DNA of 64,000 nt from Oscillospiraceae bacterium (GTDB lineage Bacteria; Bacillota; Clostridia; Oscillospirales; Oscillospiraceae), in NCBI GenBank assembly GCA_017416685.1, contig JAFQBN010000002.1:1-64000 (forward strand). Direction: 5' to 3'. Every line of letters begins with the position of its first letter. Positions within the stretch are counted from its first letter, which is position 1. Positions 1-7,514 of this stretch are shown in pieces. The translations under genes and the position numbers were made by a program. The notes beneath the pieces were generated by a model. The model was not told where the DNA came from. It saw nothing but the letters and a program-made list of their open reading frames with translations, and searched no databases.

Positions 1-66
1 CAATACCCGTCGGCTAAACAAGAACAGATAACATATCTTCTTTGCCGACTTTCTTACCGACAAGAG

Positions 67-113
67 AAGACCGCAAGGCATCGGCAGATTTCGCCATGTT
101 TTGCGGTCTTTTT
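67..113 (+). terminator. Intrinsic terminator upstream of the first gene
   Basis: A 10-bp inverted repeat (arms at 67-76 and 101-110) is followed by a short T-run. It lies about 45 bases before the first start codon, so it probably ends a transcript entering from the left, or attenuates the first gene. Confidence 0.6.
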
Positions 114-155
114 GCTTTATTATGTATGTATCCCGCAAAAAGGAGGAAATAGCCT

Positions 156-1568
156 ATGGCTAATTTGTTCAGCAGCTTCTTCAGACCAGTAGAGAAGCCG
201 CAGCCTGTTCACCCCCCGTCCGTTCAGCATGAGTTCTCGCAGTATGACAGCGAGTACATAAAATATTGTATCGAGCAAGAACAGACAATCAGCAAATTGG
301 AAACCTGTTTGCATACCACCGACGATCCGAAAGAAATCGCTATGAGGACCTTAAAAACGGCTTGCGATTTCTACGGAGCTGACTGGGCAAGTGTTATTGA
401 TCTGGATTTGAGTCTGGGTGTATGGAGCCATGGCTGGTGGCATAATCCGGACCCTAATATCACGGCTATTCTGTACGCAGATGAGTTTGAAAATCTCAAG
501 CCCATGACGCGGTGGATCGAGGCACTGAAGAAAAGCGAGCCTATTGTTGTGCTTGATGTAAATGATCCCACAGTGACACTTGAGGAACGGCGCGTTTACG
601 AAAAACTTCATGCACATTCGGTTATGGCTTTTCCTTACGGCCCTAATCCGGTTGGTTTCTTTGTCCTAAGAAATCCCACTCGCTACATGGGAAGAATCAG
701 CACCATGAAAACTCTGGCTTATGTTCTTCACCGAGCACTAGCACAGAAAAAGACGATTGATCGGGCAAAGATGGCACTCACGCCAGATGATATTCATTCG
801 GATACAGATGTCATCATCAACTTGTTTGGCAATATGGAAATTTGCACTTCCACTGGCATTTGGAAGGAACAAGATTTCAAATCTCCCAAGTGCAGTCGTG
901 TCGTAGCATATCTCTTGCTGCAGCGCAAAGCTTCACACTCTGCCCTGGGAATTGCTGACGCATTATACCCCGAGGATGATATTGACCCGGAAACGATAAA
1001 CCAAAATATCCGGAGCTATATTTATCGGTTTAGGCGTTCTCTTGAGCCGATTTTTAAGTACCAGCTCATTGAGTATACCGCAAACGGTTACAGACTGAAT
1101 CCGAATATCAATGTCATGACCGATCTGCAAAAGTTTGACCGCCTATGGGAGCAGGCGCAGAAAAAGCTGCCGGTATCGCAAAAGGCGCATATCCTCAAGC
1201 GCGCCATTCATCTGTACCGAGGATCTGTTTTTGAAACAGCCTGCGACGACCATTGGCTTGTCGGCATTGCCACAGAATATAAGCTGAAGTACATCGGTCT
1301 TGTAAATGAGCTGCTTGCGATTTTGGCAAAATATGATGACTATAACGGCGTAAACACTTTCGCCATGCAAGCACTCAAATTGACCCCCGAGAATATCAAA
1401 GCCTATTATTGGTTAATCTACGCTATGTATCACTCCGGTGCTATTGAGCTTGCAAGAAACGAGGTGCAGCGCGCCAAGAGCGTTTTGACCAGTGAGGAAT
1501 ACGACACTCTCAAAAAGTATCTGTCACAAGACGACACCCTCGCTTACAGCCAGCTTTTTGCTGCATAA
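156..1568 (+). CDS. GAF / winged-helix / BTAD (SARP-like) transcriptional regulator
   Basis: A 470-residue cytoplasmic regulator. Residues about 60-195 look like a GAF-type sensor domain. Residues about 218-315 form an OmpR/SARP-like winged helix, with the run SRVVAYLLLQRKASHS followed by a basic recognition region YIYRFRRSLEP. Residues about 325-460 are a helical BTAD-type domain (Tyr- and Ala-rich TPR-like helices). In Streptomyces SARPs a winged helix plus BTAD binds direct repeats and activates transcription; the N-terminal GAF-like domain here is an addition. The start is supported by AGGAGG at 141-146. Phased direct repeats just after the gene (1575-1724) make it a candidate for autoregulation or for activation of the next genes. 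Codon use is less biased than in the window core. The ligand and targets are unknown. Confidence 0.8.
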   Translation: MANLFSSFFRPVEKPQPVHPPSVQHEFSQYDSEYIKYCIEQEQTISKLETCLHTTDDPKEIAMRTLKTACDFYGADWASVIDLDLSLGVWSHGWWHNPDPNITAILYADEFENLKPMTRWIEALKKSEPIVVLDVNDPTVTLEERRVYEKLHAHSVMAFPYGPNPVGFFVLRNPTRYMGRISTMKTLAYVLHRALAQKKTIDRAKMALTPDDIHSDTDVIINLFGNMEICTSTGIWKEQDFKSPKCSRVVAYLLLQRKASHSALGIADALYPEDDIDPETINQNIRSYIYRFRRSLEPIFKYQLIEYTANGYRLNPNINVMTDLQKFDRLWEQAQKKLPVSQKAHILKRAIHLYRGSVFETACDDHWLVGIATEYKLKYIGLVNELLAILAKYDDYNGVNTFAMQALKLTPENIKAYYWLIYAMYHSGAIELARNEVQRAKSVLTSEEYDTLKKYLSQDDTLAYSQLFAA

Positions 1569-1574
1569 ACATCC

Positions 1575-1724
1575 CATATAACGCTCATATAACGCCCATA
1601 TGACTTCCGTGCGACACCAATTTTGAAGAAGGACAAGCCATATCACTCTCATGTAACGCAAAATGGGTCTATGTGACTCCCATGCAACACCCATAAAACT
1701 TTCATACAATCCCCGTGAATTACC
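1575..1724. repeat. Eleven degenerate 11-bp direct repeats in three phased groups
   Basis: Units of consensus CATATAACGCC start at 1575, 1586, 1597 and 1608; at 1639 and 1650; and at 1670, 1681, 1692, 1703 and 1714. Within each group the step is exactly 11 bp, one helical turn. CAT at positions 1-3 and AC at 7-8 are the best kept bases. A -10-like TACAAT (1705-1710) lies inside the last group and has no good -35 at 17 bp. SARP regulators are known to bind heptamer direct repeats at 11-bp spacing, so these are candidate operator sites for the upstream BTAD protein. This link is an inference. Confidence 0.7.
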
Positions 1725-1774
1725 TTGACGAGGCAAAGACAAATTGCCTTGCAAGTAAGTTCACGGGGGTTTTC
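1711..1774 (+). terminator. Branched hairpin with T-rich tail (attenuator or terminator)
   Basis: Outer arms CCCCGTGAA (1711-1719) and TTCACGGGG (1760-1768) enclose an inner stem AGGCAA/TTGCCT (1731-1736 and 1744-1749). The tail after the right arm is GTTTTC. It directly follows the -10-like TACAAT, so it could end or attenuate a short transcript started within the repeat array. Confidence 0.5.
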
Positions 1775-1796
1775 GTTTATGAGAGAACGAACCTAC

Positions 1797-1834
1797 AGAG
1801 CAGTCATCTTTGCGGATGGCTGCTCTTTTTTTGT
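1797..1834 (+). terminator. Intrinsic terminator between regulator and sigma-like gene
   Basis: Arms at 1797-1808 and 1815-1826 pair over 12 bp with one G-T wobble, around a 6-base loop, followed by a run of T. It separates the regulator and repeat region from the sigma-like gene. Confidence 0.75.
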
Positions 1835-1921
1835 TTCCGGCATCTTCTGTAGATGCCGCGCTCCTCCGCTCTGAAATCTGACTTCACCACAAATCAGATT
1901 TCAGAAAACGGAGGAACAACA

Positions 1922-2491
1922 ATGACTAATAACATCACCTATGCACTCGAAATCTCTTTCAAAGAGGAGTGCCATGTAATCAATCTTCCCATGGAGTATC
2001 CCAACTTCACAGGCGTTGAAGAATGGGCAATCTTTACTTCGCTTACCGAAGCAGAACTTCGGACGAAATATGAGTCGATCATCAGAAAGTACGAACCCTT
2101 TGTTTTTATGACCAAGGAACAGTATGACCCCATAAGAAAGTCTCGCAATAACGACCGCAGCCACCGGCGGCGCTGTTCAACAGATATCGTACCTTTTTCC
2201 TATGAGGATGATCTCTCTGAAAAGTGTAACGATACGATCCTGTTAATCGATCCTTTCGAGGGGAAGCCGAACTGGACAAAGCTTTACCTTGCACTTGAGC
2301 AATTGGCTCCGAAGCGGCGCATCAGAATTGAAAAGTATTACTTTGACGGCATGAGCTTTGCGGAAATTGCGCGAGAAGAAAAGGTCTCTACGCAGGCCGT
2401 TCAGCAGAGCGTTGAGCGTTCCTTAGCAAAGCTGGCTAAGTATCTGAATGCCGAGAATTTTGATCCCTATGACGATCCCATCTGGGGTTAA
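1922..2491 (+). CDS. Sigma-70 region-4-like helix-turn-helix protein
   Basis: 189 residues with the start at 1922, chosen because ACGGAGGAAC lies just upstream; an earlier in-frame ATG at 1853 has no ribosome site. The first 110 residues match no family I recognise. Residues about 119-178 resemble sigma factor region 4: a helical stretch with FAEIAREEKVSTQAVQQSV as the helix-turn-helix. Such small sigma-like proteins are common in clostridial integrative elements. No region 2 (-10 recognition or core-binding helix) is visible, so it may act as a DNA-binding regulator and not as a complete sigma factor. The stop is 31 bases before the MazF-like gene, so the two are probably co-transcribed. Confidence 0.7.
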   Translation: MTNNITYALEISFKEECHVINLPMEYPNFTGVEEWAIFTSLTEAELRTKYESIIRKYEPFVFMTKEQYDPIRKSRNNDRSHRRRCSTDIVPFSYEDDLSEKCNDTILLIDPFEGKPNWTKLYLALEQLAPKRRIRIEKYYFDGMSFAEIAREEKVSTQAVQQSVERSLAKLAKYLNAENFDPYDDPIWG

Positions 2492-2522
2492 TACATAAAA
2501 CTAATAGAAAGCAGGTACATAT

Positions 2523-3047
2523 ATGAAAAGCGTAAAGCGTGGAGATATTTTTTGGTTTAACTTTGGCATCAACAGCGGTAGCGTCCAAAACGGTCACAGA
2601 CCCGCGTTGGTAATCCAAGCTGATAACTTTAATGCAAACAGTACGACAACCGTTATCGCAACCATTACATCCGGGCAAAAAGGGTTGCATCTTCCGTCCC
2701 ATATCTATTTGGGTGATAGGTATGGGTTGTCCCAGCCGTCTACAGTTATGTTAGAGCAAATCCGCACCATCAACCAAGACGAGCTTGACGATTATATCGG
2801 AACCGTCAATGACAAACCGACTCTTCGGGCATTGGAGATCGGCATAAAGAAAACCTTTGGCCTTTGGGTCTACGGAACTAACAAGGATGATGTTCGTTGT
2901 CTGTGTCCGAAATGCGTAAACGAATACATGAACAGTGGATCGTTTCGCATCAGCAGATTAGATCCTTTCCAGAAGGTCAAAGAGCCGTGCGACCGGTGTA
3001 ATAGACCTGGATATGATTATGTACTGCGTCTCCGCCATAGCAGGTAA
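2523..3047 (+). CDS. MazF/PemK-family protein with C-terminal Cys-rich (zinc-ribbon-like) tail
   Basis: 174 residues. Residues 1-117 match the PemK/MazF fold: RGDIFWFNFG at the start, NGHRPALVIQ in the second strand, and PSTVMLEQIRTI, which carries the conserved Arg of the ribonuclease core. MazF toxins cleave single-stranded RNA and are normally paired with a short MazE antitoxin just upstream. Here the upstream partner is instead the 189-residue sigma-like protein. The tail (126-174) has C126-x-C128-x2-C131 and C156-x2-C159, a likely zinc-binding pair absent from classical MazF of about 110 residues. It may be a regulatory RNA-binding protein or an unusual toxin. Start is supported by AAGCAGG about 10 bases upstream. 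Confidence 0.75.
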   Translation: MKSVKRGDIFWFNFGINSGSVQNGHRPALVIQADNFNANSTTTVIATITSGQKGLHLPSHIYLGDRYGLSQPSTVMLEQIRTINQDELDDYIGTVNDKPTLRALEIGIKKTFGLWVYGTNKDDVRCLCPKCVNEYMNSGSFRISRLDPFQKVKEPCDRCNRPGYDYVLRLRHSR

Positions 3048-3052
3048 TAATG

Positions 3053-3088
3053 AAAAGGGGGCTGTGTTTTTACACAGTCCCTTTTCTG
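3053..3088 (+). terminator. Intrinsic terminator after mazF-like gene
   Basis: Inverted repeat of AAAAGGG-GCTGTG with CACAGTCCCTTTT (about 3053-3085), a few bases after the stop codon and ending in a T-rich arm. Confidence 0.7.
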
Positions 3089-3463
3089 CATCGTTGCAAT
3101 CTCTAATCATGTGTGCTATACTGAGGACGCTTACAGGAGGTATCACCTGCAAGCCAGTCGAAACTTTCGTCCACAATAATTCACCTTGGCTAATGAGAAA
3201 AAGTCCCACTCAAAAGCCATCTGTGAGACATCAGAGACTGTCCTCATTACTCCGAAGTAGTAATAAGGCTCCAAACGCTTTGTTTTCACCATCGTGTGAG
3301 GACAAATCGTGAGGTCAAAATGAGGACACGAGCACTGAGACCAGTGAGACAGGAGAGAATCAGGCACAATTTATAGCCAAAACTGCCGGAAAATGACCTT
3401 TATTCGCCACTTGTAGACACCAGAGATAGATTTGGTAAGCGAATGGGAGTAATATCGTACTGT
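3089..3463. other. Non-coding stretch with no recognised gene
   Basis: About 375 bases. Short open frames exist on both strands, but none has a convincing ribosome site or recognisable protein. The sequence is AT-richer than the core and repeats GTGAG and GAGGAC several times (about 3230-3350). It lies between two terminators, so it may be remnant DNA at an element edge. Confidence 0.4.
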
Positions 3464-3504
3464 AAAAAAGCAGCTTGAAACCCTTGGTTTTAAGCTGCTT
3501 TTTT
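3464..3504. terminator. Bidirectional terminator-like hairpin
   Basis: Perfect 13-bp arms, 3464-3476 and 3492-3504, begin with an A-run and end with a T-run, so the hairpin could terminate transcripts in both directions. It lies 70 bases before the SUMF1-like gene. Confidence 0.7.
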
Positions 3505-3573
3505 CAAAAGAACCCTTGGGCCGCGTCGCAAAAACGTAGCAACACGCAAAAAAATTTGCAAAGGAGAAAAACT

Positions 3574-4833
3574 ATGCCAAGCGTATTTATTCAGGATGAT
3601 GCCGTGCGTCGCGCCAAGCAGGGCATTCTGTACGATTTTGTGGCCCCGGACGGAAGCGAAAGCCGGGACGCCGCTGACGTTATTTATGCCCGCTTTCAGG
3701 AGTTCAATAAGGGCATCCGCTCCTCGGATGATTATTTGGACTTCAAACTTTCGGTGGAGGCGCTGTCCGGCGGCACCAACACGGTGATTTTGGACGACCG
3801 TGGTTTACCGTCGGTGATGGTGCTGCTGCCCAAGATGGACTCCGCCAATCTGTCCAACGGGTTGGAAAGCCGCATTCACCCGGGCTTTATTGTGGACGGT
3901 AAGGTGCACGATACCGTTGCCATCGGCAAGTACGTAAGCTATGTGAAGGATGGCCGCGCCTACAGCATGCCCTACAAGGATCCGGCGAATATGTACACCT
4001 TTGACGAGAGTGTTTCCTTCTGCCGAGACAAGGGCAGAGGTTGGGGCATTGTGCCCCTGTCCCTGTGGAGCGCCATTGCGCTGTGGTGCAAGAAGAATGG
4101 CACCATGCCCGAGGGAAATACCAACTACGGTCAGTTTAATGACGACGCGACCAGCTGCGCGCCGGCCGCCGAAGTGGACAAGGACGGACGAACCATGCGT
4201 ACTCTGACGGGTGCCGGTCCATTGTCCTGGTTCCACAACTACCGCCGGGACGGCATTGCGGATATGGTTGGCAATGTGCATGAGTGGGTTTCCGGTTTCC
4301 GATTCTGCAACGGCGAGCTGCAAATTATCCCCGATGCCGATGCCATGAACCCGGATTGTGACCTGTCCTTTACCTCCGATCGCTGGCGCGCCATCCTGCC
4401 CGATGGCAGCCTGACCAACCCGGGCAACAAGGAAAGCCTGAAGTTCGACTATGTGAAGTTCCCGGACCGAAACGAGGACGCTTTCTACGGCGACGTGAAC
4501 GGCAGATGGGTGGTCAGCCAGACGGTTACCTCCGCACAGGACAAGAAGAAGGGCGGGTGCATCCGTGAAATCGGGCTGGCAGACGGCCTGAAGGAAGCGC
4601 CCCAGATTTTGATTGAGCTGGGGCTGTTCCCGGAGCGGCTGCCCACGGGCGCACCCTACGGAAACGACATCTTCTCCGGCCCCAACTGGGGTGAGGAGTT
4701 CATCCCGGCCATGGGCGGTCAGTGGTATGACTATACTTACTGGTGCGGCGGTATTTTCCGTCACAGCAGCTGGTATGAGCGTTCCCTGCGGGGAAACACC
4801 TATGGCATGAGATTGGCCTACTATAATTTGTAA
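3574..4833 (+). CDS. SUMF1/formylglycine-enzyme-like C-type-lectin-fold protein, candidate DGR target
   Basis: 419 residues from the ATG at 3574, which has AAAGGAG at the right spacing; an in-frame ATG at 3475 lies in the terminator and lacks one. The middle shows the SUMF1/FGE-sulfatase family signature GNVHEWVSG (about 233-241). The protein ends in GGQW, then a stretch crowded with Tyr, Trp, Ser and His, then GMRLA, matching the GG-x-W ... GFR-x-A frame of C-type-lectin domains. In diversity-generating retroelements (DGRs) the last part of this fold is the diversified binding face. No signal peptide is seen. No reverse transcriptase or template repeat lies in the window, so if it is a DGR target the machinery is elsewhere. 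Alternative: a plain SUMF1-like or phage-derived protein. Confidence 0.75.
   Translation: MPSVFIQDDAVRRAKQGILYDFVAPDGSESRDAADVIYARFQEFNKGIRSSDDYLDFKLSVEALSGGTNTVILDDRGLPSVMVLLPKMDSANLSNGLESRIHPGFIVDGKVHDTVAIGKYVSYVKDGRAYSMPYKDPANMYTFDESVSFCRDKGRGWGIVPLSLWSAIALWCKKNGTMPEGNTNYGQFNDDATSCAPAAEVDKDGRTMRTLTGAGPLSWFHNYRRDGIADMVGNVHEWVSGFRFCNGELQIIPDADAMNPDCDLSFTSDRWRAILPDGSLTNPGNKESLKFDYVKFPDRNEDAFYGDVNGRWVVSQTVTSAQDKKKGGCIREIGLADGLKEAPQILIELGLFPERLPTGAPYGNDIFSGPNWGEEFIPAMGGQWYDYTYWCGGIFRHSSWYERSLRGNTYGMRLAYYNL
4726..4800 (+). other. Candidate DGR variable region (VR) at the 3' end of the SUMF1-like gene
   Basis: After the conserved GGQW codons, positions 4726-4800 encode YDYTYWCGG and later HSSWYERS, mostly with NNY codons (TAT, GAC, ACT, TAC, TGC, CAC, AGC). 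NNY codons are what adenine-directed mutagenesis of AAC/AAY template codons leaves behind. The stop follows within 33 bases and a 16-bp hairpin follows the stop. Without a template repeat this remains a candidate. Confidence 0.45.
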
Positions 4834-4839
4834 TCATAG

Positions 4840-4876
4840 AAAAGACACGCGTATCCGGCCGATACGCGTGTCTTTT
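4840..4876 (+). terminator. Perfect 16-bp hairpin, terminator or DGR-type cruciform
   Basis: Arms 4840-4855 and 4861-4876 are perfectly complementary around the loop CGGCC, ending in T. It serves well as a rho-independent terminator. Some DGRs carry a GC-rich hairpin just downstream of the variable region that aids retrohoming, and the position 7 bases after the stop would also suit that. Confidence 0.8.
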
Positions 4877-4878
4877 TG

Positions 4879-4908
4879 TTGCAAAACAGGGGGCGGATAT
4901 GATAAAAT
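4879..4908 (+). promoter_or_regulatory. Candidate sigma-A promoter for the aldo/keto reductase gene
   Basis: TTGCAA (4879-4884), an 18-bp spacer, and TAAAAT (4903-4908), about 26 bases before the start codon. The match is moderate. Confidence 0.45.
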
Positions 4909-4934
4909 TGTAGAAAAAAGAGGGAGGTTTTGTG

Positions 4935-6035
4935 ATGGCATTCGACAAGGTTAAAAACAGGCTTGGCTTTGGTTGTATGCGTCTAAAGATGACGGATGAC
5001 AACAAAGTGGATTACGAAGAGTTCAGCCGCATGATCGATGCCTTTATCGCCGCGGGGTTCAACTATTTTGACACCGCTCACGGCTACATTGACGGCCAGA
5101 GCGAAACCGCCATCCGGGACTGCCTTGTGGCGCGATATGATCGTGAAGATTATGTTCTGGCCGATAAACTGTCCTGCTGGTATTTTGAAAAAGAAGATGA
5201 CATCCTGCCGCTGTTTGAAAAGCAGCTGGCGCAATGCGGGGTGGAGTACTTCGATTTTTATCTGTTCCACTCGGTCACTCGGAACTATTATGAAAAATTT
5301 AAAAGCTGCAATGCGTTTGAAATCATAAAAAAGCAAAAAGAACAGGGAAGGATTAGGCATATTGCCATGTCCTTCCACGACACGGCGGAAGTGCTGGACA
5401 GGATCCTTACCGAACAACCTTTCATTGAGGTGGTACAGCTGCAGCTGAATTACCTCGACTATGACGACCCCGGGGTGCAGAGCAAGGCCTGCTACGACGT
5501 GGCGGTCAGGCACGGCAAAAAGGTGATCGTCATGGAGCCGGTACGGGGAGGCTATCTTGCCAACCTGCCCGCTCAGGCGGCAGAAGTATTCGACCGGCTG
5601 AAGGGCGGCAGCTATGCCTCTTATGCGTTGCGTTATGCCGCAAGCTTTCCGGAAGTGTTTATGGTGCTTTCGGGGATGGGTAGCATGGAAATGATGCAGG
5701 ATAATATCAACACCTTCTCCAATTTTGTTCCTCTCAGTCCGGAGGAAACAGCCGCAACAGACCGCGCCCGTGAGATCATCCGGCAAGTGCGGCAGATCCC
5801 CTGCACAAAATGCCGCTACTGCACAGAGGTTTGTCCAAAAAATATTCCTGTTCCCGAACTGTTTTCCGTTTATAATCAGGTCCTTTCTGCCAAAATAACT
5901 CGTGGAGAGGCAAAGACTTTACTTCCGCAGGATGGCGGTCTTGCGGCGGACTGCGTGAAATGCGGTAAGTGTGAAAATGTTTGTCCACAGAATATTGAGA
6001 TAAGAAAACACCTTGAAAAGATATCTAAATGGTGA
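4935..6035 (+). CDS. Aldo/keto reductase with C-terminal 4Fe-4S ferredoxin domain
   Basis: 366 residues. The N-terminal TIM barrel has the AKR signature FDTAHGY (about 45-51, catalytic Asp and Tyr), the Lys in LADKL and the His in YLFHS. The C-terminal part carries two ferredoxin-type motifs, CTKCRYCTEVCP (about 290-301) and CVKCGKCENVCP (about 339-350), enough for two 4Fe-4S clusters. This fused family is widespread in anaerobes and is thought to couple NAD(P)H or ferredoxin to carbonyl or related reductions; the substrate cannot be read from sequence. The start at 4935 follows AGGGAGG (4921-4927); a GTG at 4932 is too close to it. The AgcS symporter gene begins 18 bases later, so the two form an operon. 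Confidence 0.9.
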   Translation: MAFDKVKNRLGFGCMRLKMTDDNKVDYEEFSRMIDAFIAAGFNYFDTAHGYIDGQSETAIRDCLVARYDREDYVLADKLSCWYFEKEDDILPLFEKQLAQCGVEYFDFYLFHSVTRNYYEKFKSCNAFEIIKKQKEQGRIRHIAMSFHDTAEVLDRILTEQPFIEVVQLQLNYLDYDDPGVQSKACYDVAVRHGKKVIVMEPVRGGYLANLPAQAAEVFDRLKGGSYASYALRYAASFPEVFMVLSGMGSMEMMQDNINTFSNFVPLSPEETAATDRAREIIRQVRQIPCTKCRYCTEVCPKNIPVPELFSVYNQVLSAKITRGEAKTLLPQDGGLAADCVKCGKCENVCPQNIEIRKHLEKISKW

Positions 6036-6053
6036 TACACAGGAGGAAACGGA

Positions 6054-7451
6054 ATGTTTGAAACGATCATCAACGAACTGAACAATGCCCTTTACAGTTA
6101 TGTACTGATCATCCTTTTGGTGCTGGGCGGGATTTATTTTACCGTCCGAACCCGGTTTGCGCAGTTCAGACTATTGGGACAGCAGTTCAAGGCGGTCACT
6201 GAAAAGAGCGAAAAAGGCGTGTCGTCCTTTCAGGCATTGATGGTATCCACCGCGTCCCGGGTGGGTACCGGAAACATCATCGGGGTGGCGACGGCCCTGT
6301 GCATGGGCGGCTTTGGCAGTGTATTCTGGATGTGGGTCATTGCCTTTATTGGGGGCGCAACGGCTTTTGTGGAAAGCACGTTGGCGCAGATTTACAAAAA
6401 ACGGGGTAAAGAAGGCTGCTATGGCGGACCCGCTTACTATATTGAAGCGGCCACAAAGCGCAGATGGCTGGCCATTGTTTTCTCCGTCTTCCTGATCCTG
6501 ACCTACGGCTTTGGATTCAATATGCTGGCATCGTTCAACCTGCAGTCTACCTTTTCCACCTATAGCTTTTACAATGCGGAAAGCACCCCTTGGATCATCG
6601 GTCTTATTGTTGCGGTGCTGGTCGGCTACTGCCTGATCGGCGGCGGAAAGCGGATCATCTCGGTCACAAGCGTTCTGGTCCCGGTGATGGGTGCGCTGTA
6701 TATTCTTGTTGCAATTGCAATTACGGCGATCAACTATAAAATCCTGCCGGATGTTTTCCGACAGATTTTTGCCGGTGCGTTTGATTTCAAGGCCATCTTT
6801 GGCGGCTTCAGCGGCTCCTGCATCATGTACGGCATCAAGCGCGGTCTGTTCTCCAACGAGGCCGGTGTCGGTTCTGCGCCCAATGCATCTGCCTCTGCGG
6901 ACGTCTCCCACCCGGCCAAGCAGGGCCTTGTGCAGACGCTGTCCGTGTTTATCGACACCCTGCTGGTGTGTACCGCCACTGCATTTATGTGCATGACCTC
7001 GGGCGTTACCCCTCCCACAAACAGCGATTATGCTGCGGCTTACGTGCAGGAAGCACTCAGCGCCACGCTTGGTCGGGTCGGTCCTGTTTTTATTACCGTG
7101 GCTATGATCCTGTTTGCATTTACCACGCTGCTGGGCAATCTTTTCTACGTTGACAAGAGCATCAGCTACCTGCTTGGCAAGGAGCCGAGCAAGGCGGTAA
7201 AAAACGCGTATTACGTGATTGCATCGCTGGTCATTTTCATGGGCGCGGGTCTCAGCGCCGACCTGCTTTGGGGCGTTGCGGATGTCCTGATGGGCGGTAT
7301 GACCATCATCAATATGCCGGTTATCCTCTATCTGGGCAGGTATGCATTCCGCACTCTGCGCAACTATGAGGAGCAGGTAAAGTCCGGCATGGACATCGCA
7401 TTCCGAAAAAAGGATATTGATCTGCCCCACGAGACCGATTACTGGAACTGA
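6054..7451 (+). CDS. Alanine/glycine:cation symporter (AGCS family)
   Basis: 465 residues, many membrane segments. The AGCS signature is clear near the N-terminus: ASRVGTGNIIGVATA, then GGFGSVFWMW. Family members import alanine or glycine with Na+ or H+. The length is normal (about 450-480). Start at 6054 after AGGAGGAAACGG. It is the second gene of an operon with the ferredoxin-containing reductase and is followed by a strong bidirectional terminator. The pairing suggests amino-acid uptake linked to a reductive step, but no direct link is visible. Confidence 0.92.
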   Translation: MFETIINELNNALYSYVLIILLVLGGIYFTVRTRFAQFRLLGQQFKAVTEKSEKGVSSFQALMVSTASRVGTGNIIGVATALCMGGFGSVFWMWVIAFIGGATAFVESTLAQIYKKRGKEGCYGGPAYYIEAATKRRWLAIVFSVFLILTYGFGFNMLASFNLQSTFSTYSFYNAESTPWIIGLIVAVLVGYCLIGGGKRIISVTSVLVPVMGALYILVAIAITAINYKILPDVFRQIFAGAFDFKAIFGGFSGSCIMYGIKRGLFSNEAGVGSAPNASASADVSHPAKQGLVQTLSVFIDTLLVCTATAFMCMTSGVTPPTNSDYAAAYVQEALSATLGRVGPVFITVAMILFAFTTLLGNLFYVDKSISYLLGKEPSKAVKNAYYVIASLVIFMGAGLSADLLWGVADVLMGGMTIINMPVILYLGRYAFRTLRNYEEQVKSGMDIAFRKKDIDLPHETDYWN

Positions 7452-7464
7452 ACGATCCAAACAA

Positions 7465-7499
7465 AACGAAGCCGCTGTGATTTTCACAGCGGCTTCGTT
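7465..7499. terminator. Bidirectional terminator between convergent genes
   Basis: Perfect 16-bp arms (7465-7480 and 7484-7499) around TTT, with A-rich and T-rich ends. It serves the symporter gene on the + strand and the PPi-PFK gene on the - strand. Confidence 0.85.
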
Positions 7500-7514
7500 G
7501 TTTGTGTGGGGTTA

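Noticed and set aside
1575..1724. CRISPR array
   Set aside because: The units are 11 bp, degenerate and adjacent, without unique spacers, and there are no cas genes in the window.
1853..1921. N-terminal extension of the sigma-like protein from an earlier ATG
   Set aside because: The early ATG has no ribosome site, whereas the ATG at 1922 has a strong GGAGG.
3143..3367. A 74-codon reverse-strand frame in the gap before the SUMF1-like gene
   Set aside because: No ribosome site and no family match; could be a decayed gene fragment but cannot be supported.
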